DNA of 64,000 bases from Bidens hawaiensis (GCA_021521415.1 JAIQDT010000674.1:496001-560000), one strand, 5' to 3'; counted from the stretch's first letter, positions 32,960 through 44,876 are shown. Translations and numbers: made by a program. Notes: a model not told the origin generated them from the letters alone.

Positions 32960-33320
32960 TAGCAATTTCTTAAGTACTTTGGATAAGTTAACCTTTCAAC
33001 GTGGCAGATGATAGGTTAAAGTTTTGCTTCCTCTTTCGTGATTGTGCGGGTAAGACCGTCACTTTCACTTAGTAGGATGGCTAAACTTTACCTATATCTG
33101 ACATGCGTGGAGGTTTTCCTCATATTTTCCTTAGAAATTTTCTAAGTGTTTTGAATAAGTTAACCTTTCGACGCGCGGTTGTCAATAGATTAATGTTCAG
33201 TTTCCTCTATCATGATTGTGCGGGTAAGACCGTCACTTTCATTTAGTGGGACGACCAAACTTCACCTATAACTGACCTGCGTGAAGGTTTTCCTCATCTT
33301 TTCCGTAGAAATTTTTTCCG
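32960..33320 (+). repeat. Tandem duplication in the convergence zone of element B
   Basis: Two diverged copies of about 170-180 bp sharing TAAGTTAACCTTTC, GATTGTGCGGGTAAGACC and GGTTTTCCTCAT blocks. It is located between the end of the antisense gene and the end of pol, the same place as the repeats of elements A and C. Confidence 0.8.
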
Positions 33321-33521
33321 TTTTTTGTGTTTATGCGGGTTTTGCCGCCTTCCACACGCAACGACTTACTTCTTCCCATACTTATTTATGCGGTGAATAC
33401 CGGCATATCAGTGTGGGAAGTTCATAAGTATAAAGGTAAGGCTATCAACACAATGTGATAAAGGAGAATCATTTCCATTAGAAGTGGCTCTAGGCCTTTT
33501 CTTTACAAGTTTGGAATTGAT

Positions 33522-33998
33522 CTACATGTAACATTTGCGTAATTGAGCTCCATTCCATGTTCTTGGGATGGGAGTGCCATCGAGCCTTTCGAGCCGGTAT
33601 GCGCCCTTTCCCAAAACTTCTTTGATAATGTATGGTCCTTCCCAGACCGGGGCCAGCTTTCCTGGGCGCTCTTGGTTCGAAGCCTCGTTGTTACGCAACA
33701 TGTAGTCTCCTACATTGAAGTTGCAGAGTTTTACCCGCGTGTTGTAGTATTTTTGCATTTGTCGCTTGTAGTTTTCTTCACGCGCTCCGGCTAAGTCTCT
33801 GCGTTCCTCGGTTAACATAAGGTCTAACCGTCTTTCCGCATCATTGTCTTCTGGCTGAATCAAGACCCTTGGTGAGGGTAAACCAATTTCGACCGGGACC
33901 ATGGCTTCAGTACCATAAGTGAGGCTGAACGGGGTTTCTCCCGTACTGGCCTTTTTCAGCGTTCTGTTTGACCAAAGGACGTGTGAAACTTCGTCCAC
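33522..33998 (-). pseudogene. Integrase C-terminal part, element B
   Basis: Fragment of 158 residues matching the end of the element A polyprotein (KASTGETPFSLTYGTEAM, WEGPY, RTWNGAQLRKCYM). There is no chromodomain. An in-frame TAG just upstream (near 34000) and a TAA (near 34122) separate it from the integrase core. Confidence 0.85.
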
Positions 33999-34174
33999 CT
34001 AGCCGGATCTGTGTTCCAACAGTCTTTTCTTTATGCCTTCGACGATGCTCTTATTTGCTCTTTCCACCTCACCATTACCCTGCGGGTGCGCCACTGAGGT
34101 AAAGGTGTGGGTGATTTGAAGTTATTCCAGCCACTTTTGTAGCTTCTTGTCAGCAAAGTTGGTGCCGTTATCGC

Positions 34175-35581
34175 TCACCAAAGTCTGTGGAAGTCCAAAA
34201 CGACAAATAATAAATTCCCAAATAAATTTTTAATATGTTTTGCGGTTGTTTGGGCTAAGGGTTTTGCTTCTATCCACTTGGTGAAGTAGTCGATGGCTAC
34301 CACTAGAAACTGAACGTTTCCTGCTGCTGTGGGAAATGGGCCTGTCACATCGATGGCCCACTTCTGAAATGGCCATGAAGAGGTGACTAGAACAAGTTCA
34401 TTCTTCGGGCGATGCGTGTTGGGTGCGTAGAGTTGGCAAGCCCTACACTTTCTGATGTATGCCAGCGCATCCGTATGCATCCCCGGCCAAAAGTATCCCG
34501 CGTTGTTTAGCTTAGCTACAACAGCGCGTGGACCTGCGTGTACTCCACAGATGCCCTCGTGCACTTCCCTTAGGAGGTAACCAGCATCTTGGTTGTCTAC
34601 GCATCTTAGGAGTGGGCCAAGAAAGTTACGTCTGTAAAGGATGTCATCGATGAGTTGATAGTTCAGTGCTTTACAACGTATTTTTCTTGCCTGTGTTTTT
34701 GACTCTGGTAGTATACCCGCCGCAAGGTAATTTATTATTGGTGTCATCCATGTTTCTGTGCCGGTTTGGATGACACAGATTTCCTTGTGCGGGACTGATG
34801 GTGCTCCAAGGAGTTCAACGCGGATGTCCTTTCCCAAGTGGGTGAAGGCTAATGATGCAAGCTTGCTTAACGCATCCGCAGATTTGTTTTCGCTACGCTT
34901 GACGTGTATGACTTTACAATCGTTAAAATCGCGCGTAAGGGTTTTTGCTTGTGCGAGGTACAGGGCCATTGTGTCGTTCACGGCCGTGTACGTCCCGTTT
35001 ATTTGGTTGGCTACTAACATGGAATCCACGTGGGCTTCCAAGTTCTTCACTCCCATCTTACGCGCAATTCTCAGCCCGGCCAAGAATGCTTCATACTCCG
35101 CTTCGTTATTCGTACTTGGAAAATCCAGTCGAATAGCGTAAGTGTATTCTTGGCCTGCTGGGTTGGTTAGTTTCAACCCTGCGCCTGAACCCTCGTTGCT
35201 GGCTGCTCCAGTGTAAAGTCTCCAGAAATCATCGATGTCCTGTGCTGGGGAGGGTTGAGCCTCCTCCTGGCACTCTTTCTCCCGCGAAGCGGGGACTTCC
35301 GCAATAAAGTCGGCCAAGACCTGGCCTTTTATGGCTGGTCTCGGCTTGTACTTTATCGCGTATTCTCCCAATTCTATTGCCCATTTGGCTAGGCGTCCCG
35401 ACAATTCGGGTTTGCCCAGAACGTTTGCAAGTTTGAAGTTGGTGAGAACGGTGATTGGGTGACCTTGGAAATATCGTCTTAGCCTGCGTGAAGCCTGTAC
35501 AAGTGCTAGGACTAATTTTTCCAGGGTAGAGTACCGGGTTTCTACGTCTGTTAGGACACGGCTAACATAGTAGATTGGCAT
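34175..35581 (-). pseudogene. RNase H, archaeal-type RNase H and integrase core, element B
   Basis: 468 residues. The end of the first RNase H (PIYYVSRVLTD) is followed by a second RNase H (FWRLYTGAASNEGSGAGL) near residue 116; the usual catalytic D of TDGA reads G here (YTGAAS), a likely inactivating change. The integrase zinc finger (HEGICGVHAG, CRACQ) and first catalytic D (WAIDVTGP) follow. The frame is lost at about 34230-34175, before the second catalytic D. Confidence 0.88.
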
Positions 35582-35649
35582 CTGGATGCCTTTTCGCTCT
35601 ACTAACAGGACTGCCCCGGTTGCTCTATCTGTGGCGGAGAGGTATAAGA

Positions 35650-36810
35650 TTAATTCATCCCCCGCTTCTGGTGCTGTGAGCGTTGGGATTCGATCAAGCG
35701 TGACCGAATTTCCTGAAAAGCTGCTCCCGCTTCTGGTGTCCAGCGGAAGTGCGTTTTCTTTAAACAGTTTCTCAATGTGGACACGAATGGGAACGACCTA
35801 TCCGCATGGTTTGCCAAAAAGCGGTTAAGTGCAACTAGTCGTCCATTCAGTGTCTGAGCTTGCTTGATGGTAGTAGGTGATTCCATTTTGATAATGGCTT
35901 CGACCTTTTCAGGGTTCGCTCTGAAGCCATCTTTAGTAACGATGACTCCTAAGAACTTCCCTTCTTCCATCCCAAAGGAACACTTGCTCGGATAGAGCTT
36001 CATGTTTATCTTTCTGAGTGTGTTGAAAGTTTCTTCGATGTCTTTCAACATCGCTTCTGGCTCAGGGCTTTTGACGACCAAGTCATCCATGTAGACTTCC
36101 AAGTTCCTCCCAATATGGGCATGAAACTCTTTGTCCATCAGGCGTTGGTATGTGGACCCTGCATTCTTAAGTCCGAATGGCATCATTTGATAACAAAATG
36201 TGTCATCGGGCGTCCGAAATGCGGTTTTGTCCTGGTCGTCTATGGCCATGTGGATTTGATGGTACCCCTTATACGCATCAAGGAAGCATTTAAGGCGAAA
36301 CGGTGCTAACGAATCTACCTTAAGATCAATTTCGGGTAACGGATAACAATCTTTGGGGCATGCTTTGTTTAAGTCTTTGAAATCTATGCACATGCGCCAT
36401 TGTTTGTTAGACTTCGGTACCATAACGGGATTTGCAACCCATGTTTGATATCTGCTAACGCGTACGATGCCCGCGTCAAGGAGTTCCTTGACTTGGGTTC
36501 TACACGCGTTAGCTTGTTCCGCCCCCATTACTCTGCGCTTTTGAATGACTGGCGTAAAAGCCGGGTCACACTTGAGCTTATGCTCTGCCTTACTTCGAGG
36601 TACACTAGTCATGTCAGCTGGTGTCCACGCGAAGATGTCAGCGTTTTTCTGTAGTAAGCGTTTGAGTAAGGTGCGCGTAGGATCAGTGATTGTTGGGCCA
36701 ATAGTAACAGCCTGGTCAGGGTATTTGCCATTGAGGGCCCATTTTTCTGGTTCGGTGATGGTTGGTTTAGCCATCTTTGGTTTGGGTTTAGATGAGACAG
36801 ATGCGTGCAT
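35650..36810 (-). pseudogene. Reverse transcriptase, element B
   Basis: 386 residues. RT motifs include CIDFKDLNKACPKD, KCFLDAYKGYHQI, MPFGLKNAG and YMDDLVVKS (catalytic DD), then FLGVIVTKDGF and the connection region. The frame shifts at about 35690 near the start of RNase H, and at about 36815 between protease and RT. RT itself looks complete. Confidence 0.9.
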
Positions 36811-36815
36811 ACCTG

Positions 36816-37319
36816 GGGAATACCGGTGATCATCGATACACCCTCAGCTGTTGGCCATCCCATCATGCCGTGGACTGAAGATACCACGGCATTGAATCTT
36901 GCCATCCCGTCTCTTCCGAAGAGAATGTCGTATGTGTGGTGTGGCTTCCTCATCACGACGAAGTCCACGTCTTCTGTGCGGGAGTGTTTCCCGTCCGTGA
37001 GAATGACGGGGAAAGATAGGATACCCAGGGGGGTGTTCGTGCTGCCGTCGAACCCTTCCATCGAGGCGTAGACCGTTTCCAGACGTTCCTTGTCTTCGTC
37101 GTCTAGCTTGTCGAAGAACTGCCTGTACATAACCGTTGACGAGGCGCCGTTGTCAGCAAGAGTGCGGGAAGTGATGTAGTGCCCCAGCTGGCTTTTGATG
37201 ACGATTGGGCCTTCTTTGCTGGGTCCTCCTGGCACTCGCGGGAAGCGCACCTCAGCCTCCTTCCACGCGCATGGTTCTGTCGTTCGTCTTTTTCTTCCTC
37301 TGATGTTACTATGAACCAT
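36816..37319 (-). pseudogene. Aspartic protease, element B
   Basis: Matches the element A protease region: VRFPRVPGGPS, then LADNGASSTVMY where the active-site motif is normally DTGS; here it reads DNGAS. It ends at the frameshift near 36815. An in-frame TGA just upstream (near 37377) separates it from gag. Confidence 0.8.
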
Positions 37320-37379
37320 GTGGATGCTGATGTCAACGGGTTTTCGTCCGTTGCCTTTGTATCGGTTATCATTCCTCCC

Positions 37380-38285
37380 TCAATTCTTGATTGATGCCAC
37401 AAGGTGTGTAAGTCTTCCATCCTTGACGAATGTTTCAACAATATCCTTCAAGGATGTACACTCCTCAGTGTTGTGACCCTTTGTCCCGTGGAAGTCACAG
37501 GATTTGCTCTGATCCGCATTAGGTCGCTGCCGGATCATTGGAGCTTTTGGCCATGGGAGTTTTTCGGTGGCAAATATCTCCGTGACGCTTTTGGTGAGTG
37601 GCGTCCACCGGTGTTTTCGGCTTGATGGGTGCGTGTTATCCCTTCCGCCTACTAGAGGGCGAGAGCTGGATGAGGTGTCAAAGTTTACCCTTGACTGCCA
37701 AATACCTAGCTTCCTCTTTTTGTTTTGCCAGGCAGTCCGAACGTTGTTTTCTCTAGTCCTCTGCGTGTAGAGGTGTGTATTCTGGGGAAGATCCCTACCC
37801 AGTTGCTTCTTCGTTTCGGCAAAGCGCTTGGCCGCCGTCATGATGGCATCCCATGTGGATGACATGCTGTCCTTACCCGTCAACGTGCGGATAAGCTCTG
37901 GGTATTCGGCGCCCTGGATGAAAGCGGCGCGAACAAGATCTTCGCTTATTGTGCCCAGACTCAGCTTTTTCGAGTTGAAACGAGTGATGAAGTCTAGTAA
38001 GGATTCATCATCCTCTCTAACACAATTGAGGATCGTCCACTGCTCTTCAGTATATTTCCTCTGTTGACTGAAGTGTTGGCTGAACTTGTGTTGAAAGTCC
38101 GCCCAATCATAGATGTGATGGACCGGTAAACGATCAAACCATGCCCTGGCCGCTCCAACCAGCGTCATCTGGAACATATAACACCACGTGGGTTCCGTCC
38201 AGTTGCTGACGGTTGCCCCCGCTATGAATCTGTTCAAGTGATCGTCTGGGTCGGATATACCATCATAAGTGCCGATGTTGGACAT
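37380..38285 (-). pseudogene. Gag core and zinc-knuckle-like region, element B
   Basis: 301 residues. The Gag core resembles that of element A (GTYDGISDPDDHLNRF, WCYMF, GAARAWFDRLP) and has a knuckle-like CDFH...GHNTEEC. A one-base frameshift near 38303 separates it from the N-terminal Gag fragment. It ends in TGA. Confidence 0.88.
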
Positions 38286-38875
38286 CTGTTGGCACTCTTC
38301 GGGGCGATTGCTTCCGCAATGTCCCTTGCAAATTTGGACGTTCCCGCATTTGCAACAGTTGGTCTAAAGGTTTTGGAGAAGTCACGTGGGTTTCCCCCCG
38401 CGTTCCTTTGTTTAAAGGTTTCTCCAAAATTCCTTGGTTGGAAGTCCGTTTCCTTGCGCTTCCCTTTCGCCCTATGGCGAGGGTTTGCGTCACTGTCGGA
38501 CTCCTCCCAATCATCGTCCAAGTACTCGCACTCATTGCTCATGTTGAGCTGTTGTTGAGTGCTTCCGAATTCGTCAGCCTGCTGGAGTGAACGTAAGCGT
38601 TCATCCAACTCAGCTTGGAATTCCTTCTGACGTGCTTCCGCCCACGCTTTAACTTGATCAAGTGTTTGGCGGGGGAGCCTCGTCTGTTGTCTTTCCACCT
38701 GGGTATCAATGAATCCCAGGGGATGATTATTTACTGCACTTGCCCCGGCTTGGGTAACCGGGGTAGTGTTCGTAAAATTTGTGTACTCGCCGGTGTTCCC
38801 CCCAGTAGCTGGGGTTGTGGTTACCGGGGTTTCTTGGTCACTCGCTAGCCTTGGCACCGGAGTAACCTTAACCAT
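38234..38875 (-). pseudogene. Gag N-terminal part, element B
   Basis: 213 residues from an ATG about 65 bases inside the LTR edge. Low-complexity N-terminus, a QVKAWAEARQKEFQAEL helix and an acidic DDDWEESDSD stretch. The frame changes near 38303, so the last residues are out of frame. Confidence 0.8.
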
Positions 38876-38919
38876 CTTTACAGAGGTTTTGAAAAAACTG
38901 AGAAAAATAGTTCTAACTT

Positions 38920-38940
38920 TTGTCCCACGGATGGCGCCAA
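38920..38940 (-). promoter_or_regulatory. Primer-binding-site-like sequence, element B
   Basis: On the - strand, TTGGCGCCATCCGTGGGAC follows the LTR end TTTCTTCA directly. The first twelve bases equal those of element A. Confidence 0.65.
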
Positions 38941-39951
38941 TGAAGAAACACTAAGTGACCCCGGCAGATTATGGATAATCTGGGGATTAAGTAGATGTTT
39001 CCCACGAGGGTTAGGTCCGGCAAAGATGGTTATTCTTCTGATGACCTGCAAAACAGACACCGTGAGCTCGTCACTGAGAAGGGGGGGGGTTCCTCCTTGT
39101 GACCACCCTCCGGCTTGAGAATCAGACTAGATTGCTCTGAATATAAGTGTATATTAAGAGAAATAGCCAGAGAAGATAAGATACAAGATAATGATACCGT
39201 TCCAAGGTGTTGGAGTATTTATAGCCGAAGGTAGGTTTCCAAGCAGGTACAGCCAGCTGTATAATATTCCTTTTCTACCAACTGTGGGCTACGCACGTGC
39301 CATGCTGGTAGTTGGTGGGTAGGCAGCGGCTGATAGTGACATGGCCGGCTGTGTACTATTTCTTTTCCGCCGGCTGTGTACTATTCCTTTTCCGCCGGCT
39401 GTGTACTATTCCTTTTCCACCAACTGCAGGCTATGTACGTGCCATGACAAGGGTTGGTGAGTAGGCAGCGGCTGATAGTGACATTTTGTACTAGAGCGTG
39501 CTCCTCGTACTGTTGTCGGTGAGCTGTCACCCTGTGATTGGTTCATGGGCTGCTTTGGTCAGATCTTGTCTATTTTGTCCATACCTTGGCAGGTATAGTA
39601 CAAAAGATCTTCCAGAAGCGTACGGACTGGCTCTTTTGGGCGGGAGTATTCCCGCCTTGCTCATTCCTTCTTCAGGTGACACTGAATTATTGAGAGTTAG
39701 TGCCTTGTGCGTGTAGCCTTGCTATTAGTGCGGGTAGCCTTCCCTGATGGCTTGTATCCGCAACTGCGGGAACAGGCGGGGTACTTCACCATTGGGAGGC
39801 TTTTCCTGCGGGAACAGCTGGCGTACTGCGCGTAAGGTCTTCATCTCTGAGCATGGTTGGTCCTGCGGAACCAGTTGGTCCTTGCGCAGACGTCCCTCTT
39901 CAAGGTGAGTCTTGCGGGTCCAACTGGGCTCTGCTGGGACCTACCTCTTCA
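38941..39951 (-). repeat. 5' LTR of element B (1011 bp)
   Basis: Carries three copies of the 25-bp unit against two in 27653-28638, which explains the length difference. TATTTATA lies at 39216-39223. It is followed by GTTAG (39952-39956). Confidence 0.93.
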
Positions 39952-40051
39952 GTTAGGCTTCCTAGGATTTGTGAGTTTGATTAGCCCTGAGTTGAATCTA
40001 GGGGTGCCATTCGGGTAATTTTTTCAGGTTTTGGCGTTTTGAAATTCTATC

Positions 40052-40671
40052 TAGGCCTGTAAACGAACCGAACATTCGGTGAACTGTTGGTGAACCGTTC
40101 AGCGGGGAGTTTGTTTATTTAATAAACGAATGAACATGGTCCGTTTGTTCATTTATGTTCATTAACATTCAGTTATGTCTGCTTGTTTATGTTCGTTTAT
40201 GTATTAATAGAAAATAATTAAATGTTATCGGGACGAGTCATCTACGTAAAGGTTTTATATTAGTTAATTTATGTTCATTTAAGTGTTTTTATTTATGTTT
40301 GTTTGTCTTCATTTATGTTCGTGTGTCTCTGTTAAGTTATATTCGTTTAGATTTTAAACAAACACAAATGCTCATTTTTTTAAATAAACGAACATGAACA
40401 TAAATATTTGTTCGATTAAGTGTTCGTGTTCGTTCGATTCGTTTACAGATTTTCATGATTCACATTGATGAATACATCAATCTCTAGGCTCTGTCGATTT
40501 TGTTTATGTTCGTTTGGGTTCGTGAACACATTCATTTCCTTAATGAAAATGAACACGAACATAAAATCCCGTTCGGTAAGTGTTTGTGAACCGTTCGAGA
40601 ACACAATATTTCCTTAACAAACAAACATGAACAAGCCTTGTTCGTGTTCGTTCGGTTCTCTTACAGCCCTA
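40052..40671. mobile_element. hAT-type MITE rich in GTTCGTTTATGTTC words
   Basis: The left end TAGGCCTGTAAACGAACC and the right end, inverted (TAGGGCTGTAAGAGAACC), match at 15 of 18. The interior is a low-complexity run of ATGTTCGTTT words on both strands. The flanks AATTCTAT and AATTTCTA look like a slipped 8-bp duplication. It lies 68 bp before the SPA1-like ATG. Confidence 0.65.
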
Positions 40672-40738
40672 AATTTCTACCGGCAAACCGATTTAAATAT
40701 GATATGGGTGGTTTCGGGTTGCATAACCTATCAAAGGC

Positions 40739-43700
40739 ATGGGTTCACCGAATACTAATTTGGAAAACAGTACAGATAATAAGAGAGAATTGGAACCCGA
40801 TGTTTTGGTTGGTGCTACCCAAAGCTTAAAGAGGAGAAAGCATGGGGAAAACGGGAACTCGTTTTGCAGGTGGCCTCAGTTTGCGGTAAATTCTGGTTTC
40901 AAAGATTCTGGGTACGGATTTAACGGAGAGAATATGTCCAGCAGCCTGCATTTGTCTGCTGCATCCCAGATGGTGTCTAGCTTTGACAGTGATGCATTGG
41001 AAGAACAATGGTATGCCAGTCCGGAGGATTCTAAGTGCTCCACATTGGCTTCAAATGTCTACTCGTTAGGTGTTCTTCTGTTTGAGGTGCGCATTGTGTT
41101 TCATTGCAGCTTTTTTTCCCTTTGACTTGCAGTTGACTTGCCATCCTTGTTTATTGTGATTTTCTTACATGAGATAAAGATGCTTGCCTGGAACTTATAT
41201 GTTATTTTCTTGATTTTCAGCTACTCGGGTCTTTTGAATCTGCCAGGGCCCATGCTAGTGCTATGTTGGACCTACGACAGAGGATCCTTCCTCCTAGTTA
41301 CCTGTCAGAGAATCCAAGGGAAGCTGGATTCTGTCTTTGGCTGCTTCATCCTGAACCGTCATCACGCCCAACAACCAGGTATTGTTTGAATTATGTTGGC
41401 TGTGAAATCTTTTCTCACATGATCATATATGTATAACTACTGTCACATGCTTTTGTTTAATATTGCTTCACCTTCTAATTAAAAATCCGGATTTTACTTG
41501 TAACCTAACACAAGCGGGAATTGCATTTTATTAACAGGGACATCCTACAGTCCGATCTTATAAAACAATTATCATCAACCATTTCTCAAGACGACACCGA
41601 ATCAGATTTAATGTTACATTTTCTTGTATCTTTGAAAGAACAAAGGCAGAAGCGCGCCACAAAATTAGTTGAAGATATCAAATGCTTAGAATCTGACATC
41701 TCGGAGATCGAGTCAAGACGAGCCGATAATAATACTTCGACTTTTCAAGAAAATCATCCAGTGGTAGGAGGGAACCTAAAGCCATCTACATTTTCTAGTT
41801 TCAGTGAATCGCAGTTAATAAACAATATCAGCCATCTTGAACACACTTACTTTTCGGTGAGGTCCACCATAGAGAATCCTGACACTAATATTATCAAGGA
41901 ATATGGAGAGCATGAAGTTTTAAGAAGTCGGGAAAATAATATCGTGACAAAAAAGACGGGAGTGGATAAAAAGCCGTTAGACCGGCTTGGCGTGTTCTTT
42001 AACGATTTGTGCAAATACGCTCGTTATAGTAAGTTTGAAGTCCGGGGTATTTTAAGGAACAGTGATTTTGCTAATTCGGGAAACGTAATATGTTCGCTTG
42101 GTTTTGACCGAGACGAGGATTATTTTGCAACTGCTGGAGTGTCGAAAAAGATAAAAATATACGATTTTCATGCTTTGTTAAAGGATTCTGTTGACATTCA
42201 CTATCCAGCTGTTGAGATGTCAAACAAGTCAAAACTTAGTTCCATTTGTTGGAATAATTATATAAGAAATTATCTAGCTTCAACAGACTATGATGGTGCG
42301 GTTAAGATATGGGATGCTGGAACTGGTGAAGCGATTTCTCATCATATTGAGCATGAAAGACGCGCATGGTCTGTTGACTTTTCTCGTGTTGACCCGATAA
42401 AGTTTGCCAGTGGAAGTGATGATTGTTCTGTGAAACTATGGAGCATCAATGAGGTATATAATCAATAACTTTATAAATAAGTTACACAAATATTTAAAGT
42501 TTTGTCCTTTTTTATATACATATGCAGAAAAAGAGCTTAACCACAATCAAAACCGTTGCAAACGTCTGTTGTGTCCAATTTTCTCCTTACTCGACTCATT
42601 TACTGTCTTTCGGGTCGGCTGATTACAGAACTTATTGTTACGATCTTCGAAACGTTTCAACGCCCATGTGTATATTATCTGGCCACGACAGAGCGGTTAG
42701 TTATGTCAAGTTTTTGGATTGTGGGACCCTCATCTCTGCCTCAACCGACAACACGTTAAAACTATGGGATCTTAACAAGGCTGATTTTGGTTGCTTATCG
42801 ACCAGCAGTTGCATCTTAACTTTTAAAGGTCATACTAATGAGAAGGTACGCATGTTATGTTTCAATATCTTAGTTCTCACATAATCGCATCTGTTACATA
42901 GTTGCGTTTTTATTAAAAATTTGAGTGTTTTTAACTTTTTCAGAATTTTGTTGGATTATCTGTTGCTGATGGTTACATTGCTTGTGGTTCAGAAACTAAT
43001 GAGGTAGATCATATATGATCTATTTTTTACTAGGCAAATTGGATTTTAATAATCCCAACTTAATGCAGTTGACCGATAATAATCCCAACTTAGAAAATAG
43101 CTGTCACCGGTCCCAACTTTCACACCATTTGTTTTCATTGGACCTCCGTTAAAAAAAATTTAACGACGTTAAGTTTTTTCCAAATTTCAAATTGATGTTT
43201 TAGGGCTTTTGACCGGAATGAGAATACGAATCGTTTGATGTAAAACTTAACTCGAAACGGTACTCCAAACAGCTTGATTTTTGTTAATTAAAAGTTGAAA
43301 CGCTAGAATTGAAGCATCCTTTAGTCGTTTGGACCACTATTTTGAGGTAAGTTTTACATCAATCGATTCATATCCTCATTCCGATCAAAAGCCCTAAAAT
43401 ATCAGTTTGAAATTTGGAAAAAACTTAACGCCATTAACTTTTGTTTTTTTAACGGAGGTCCAATGAAAACAAGTGGTTTGAAAGTTGGGACCAGTGACAG
43501 CTACTTTTTAAGTTGGGATTATTATCAGCTAACTGCATTAAGTTGGGATTATTAAAATCCAATTTGCCTTTTTATTTTTATGTATGACTTTGTCTTCTTA
43601 TAAATGATAAGTAATAACTATATGTTGTTGTTTCAGGTTTTTTCTTATTATAGATCGTTACCTATGCCTATAACTTCCCACAAGTTTGGATCTATTGATC

Positions 43701-43828
43701 CTATATCGGGTAAGGAGACAGAACATGAGAACAATCATTTTGTTTCAAGTGTTTGTTGGAGACAAAAATCGGACATGGTACTTGCATCCAACTCCAGTGG
43801 ATGTTTGAAACTGTTGCAGATGGTCTAA
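40739..43828 (+). CDS. SPA1-like: SPA1-like protein, 5'-truncated: kinase-like remnant, coiled coil, WD40 (663 residues as modelled)
   Basis: Exons by GT/AG borders and frame: 40739-41086, 41221-41378, 41538-42453, 42528-42845, 42944-43003 and 43637-43828. Frame is kept across all five junctions with no internal stop. It begins with an LKRRK basic stretch, then the end of the kinase-like domain ([25 protein letters not shown]), a coiled coil (exon 3, near residues 190-230) and WD40 repeats to the end ([37 protein letters not shown]). SPA1/SPA2 are about 1000 residues, so about a third is missing at the N-terminus. In plants SPA proteins bind COP1 by the coiled coil and, with CUL4-DDB1, drive degradation of light-signalling factors in the nucleus. 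Just before the ATG, 40680-40738 reads FLPANRFKYD in another frame, which resembles SPA sequence and hints at a frameshift. Probably a truncated gene or pseudogene. Confidence 0.85.
43033..43568. mobile_element. MULE-like long-TIR MITE in the last intron of the SPA1-like gene
   Basis: GGCAAATTGGATTTTAATAA at the left is mirrored at the right (TTATTAAAATCCAATTTGCC). The inverted arms extend about 200 bases each with moderate divergence. The flanks TTTTTACTA and TTTTTATTT agree at 7 of 9, fitting a Mutator-type duplication. It makes up most of the 633-bp intron. Confidence 0.8.
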
Positions 43829-44393
43829 CATAGGTTTTGACTTTTTGTCCTCTTCAAGATTTATGTGTTGACTTTGACTTGGTGGCAATTAGTACATCTC
43901 AAATTCTCAATCTTGAGTTTCACCTTCACCTCATATTTTGTTTCATGTATATTGGTAATATTAGGTGTAGAATATCAAAGTTGTTTGTAGAATATTAATT
44001 TGTACAGTCTCATTTTTTAGGTTAAGAAATTCATTTTATCATATTATTTTCATTTTTCAAGTTGGCATTTGCTGTGTGCTTGATATCCATTTCAACACCA
44101 TGAATTGATACAAAGATTCATAAATGAAAATTTGTATACACATGATATAAAGGTCTTATAAATGCTAAAGATTGATGGTTGTGGGATTTACTGGGTGCGG
44201 TTATTGTTGTTGTATAAATGTTAAGATTATAAGGTTGATTTAATGTATGGTGACTATAATTTGTATGAAAATGTTAGTTAATGAATAGATAAACATGATA
44301 GGATTTTATAAGGATTATAAATGTTATATGTTTGTTTTAGTAAAGATTAGTTACGATATAAAAACGTTAAAACGGCATAAAATTTATGTAGTA
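43829..44393. other. 3' flank of the SPA1-like gene
   Basis: AT-rich and noncoding. It should hold the 3' UTR and poly(A) signals; no other gene or repeat was recognised. Confidence 0.5.
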
Positions 44394-44876
44394 CTAGCTT
44401 TTGAACCCGTTTATTATACGGGATTTGTTAAATAATATAAATAAATAAGGTACCTGTAATTTTTTTTGAAAGAAATAAACAAAATTAAAGGTAAGAACAT
44501 AAAATATATAATAGTTAGAAGCCTATAATCTCAAATTTGGAAATTAGAATGAGATGAATAATTACAAGTTTACAACAAAATACAACATTTGTTAAAATTG
44601 TTTTAACTCATTACCCATGGATAATTATAATGAATGAGATGAGAGATTATAAAATTAAAAAGGAAGTTATAACTCATTTGTCAAAATTGTTATGACCCAT
44701 CACCCATGGATGGATAGATATGAATGAGATTAAAGATTAGAAAGGAAATTATAACTCATTTAACAAAATGGTTTTGCCCATAACCTATGGATAGGTAAAT
44801 GAATAAGAAGAGAGATTAGACCAAGAATGAATGTAGGATTACCACATCATACTCATTATTTTCTTTTATTAGTAAA
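44394..44876 (-). mobile_element. Non-autonomous Helitron with internal 100-bp tandem repeats
   Basis: The 3' end on the - strand is CCCGT-ATAATAA-ACGGG, TTCAAAAG, CTAG (44397-44394), then T. The 5' side TTTACTAATAAAAG (about 44876-44863) resembles the Helitron at 24915, but the leading TC is missing. The interior 44530-44820 holds three copies of a 100-bp unit with ATAACTCATTTGTCAAAAT and CACCCATGGATGG words. Confidence 0.55.

Larger units (their letters stand above)
27653..39951 (-). mobile_element. Ty3/gypsy LTR retrotransposon B (Tat lineage), complete but coding-defective
   Basis: 12,299 bp, bounded by TGAAGAA...CTCTTCA LTRs and a perfect GTTAG duplication. On the - strand: 5' LTR, PBS-like TTGGCGCCATCC, gag-pol fragments (38875 to 33522), tandem-repeat spacer, opposing spliced gene (29720-32777 on +), polypurine tract and 3' LTR. 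The LTRs differ by about a dozen substitutions by hand count, homopolymer length, a 2-base indel and one extra 25-bp unit in the right LTR. The insertion is therefore young, yet gag-pol has several frameshifts and stops. Confidence 0.93.
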
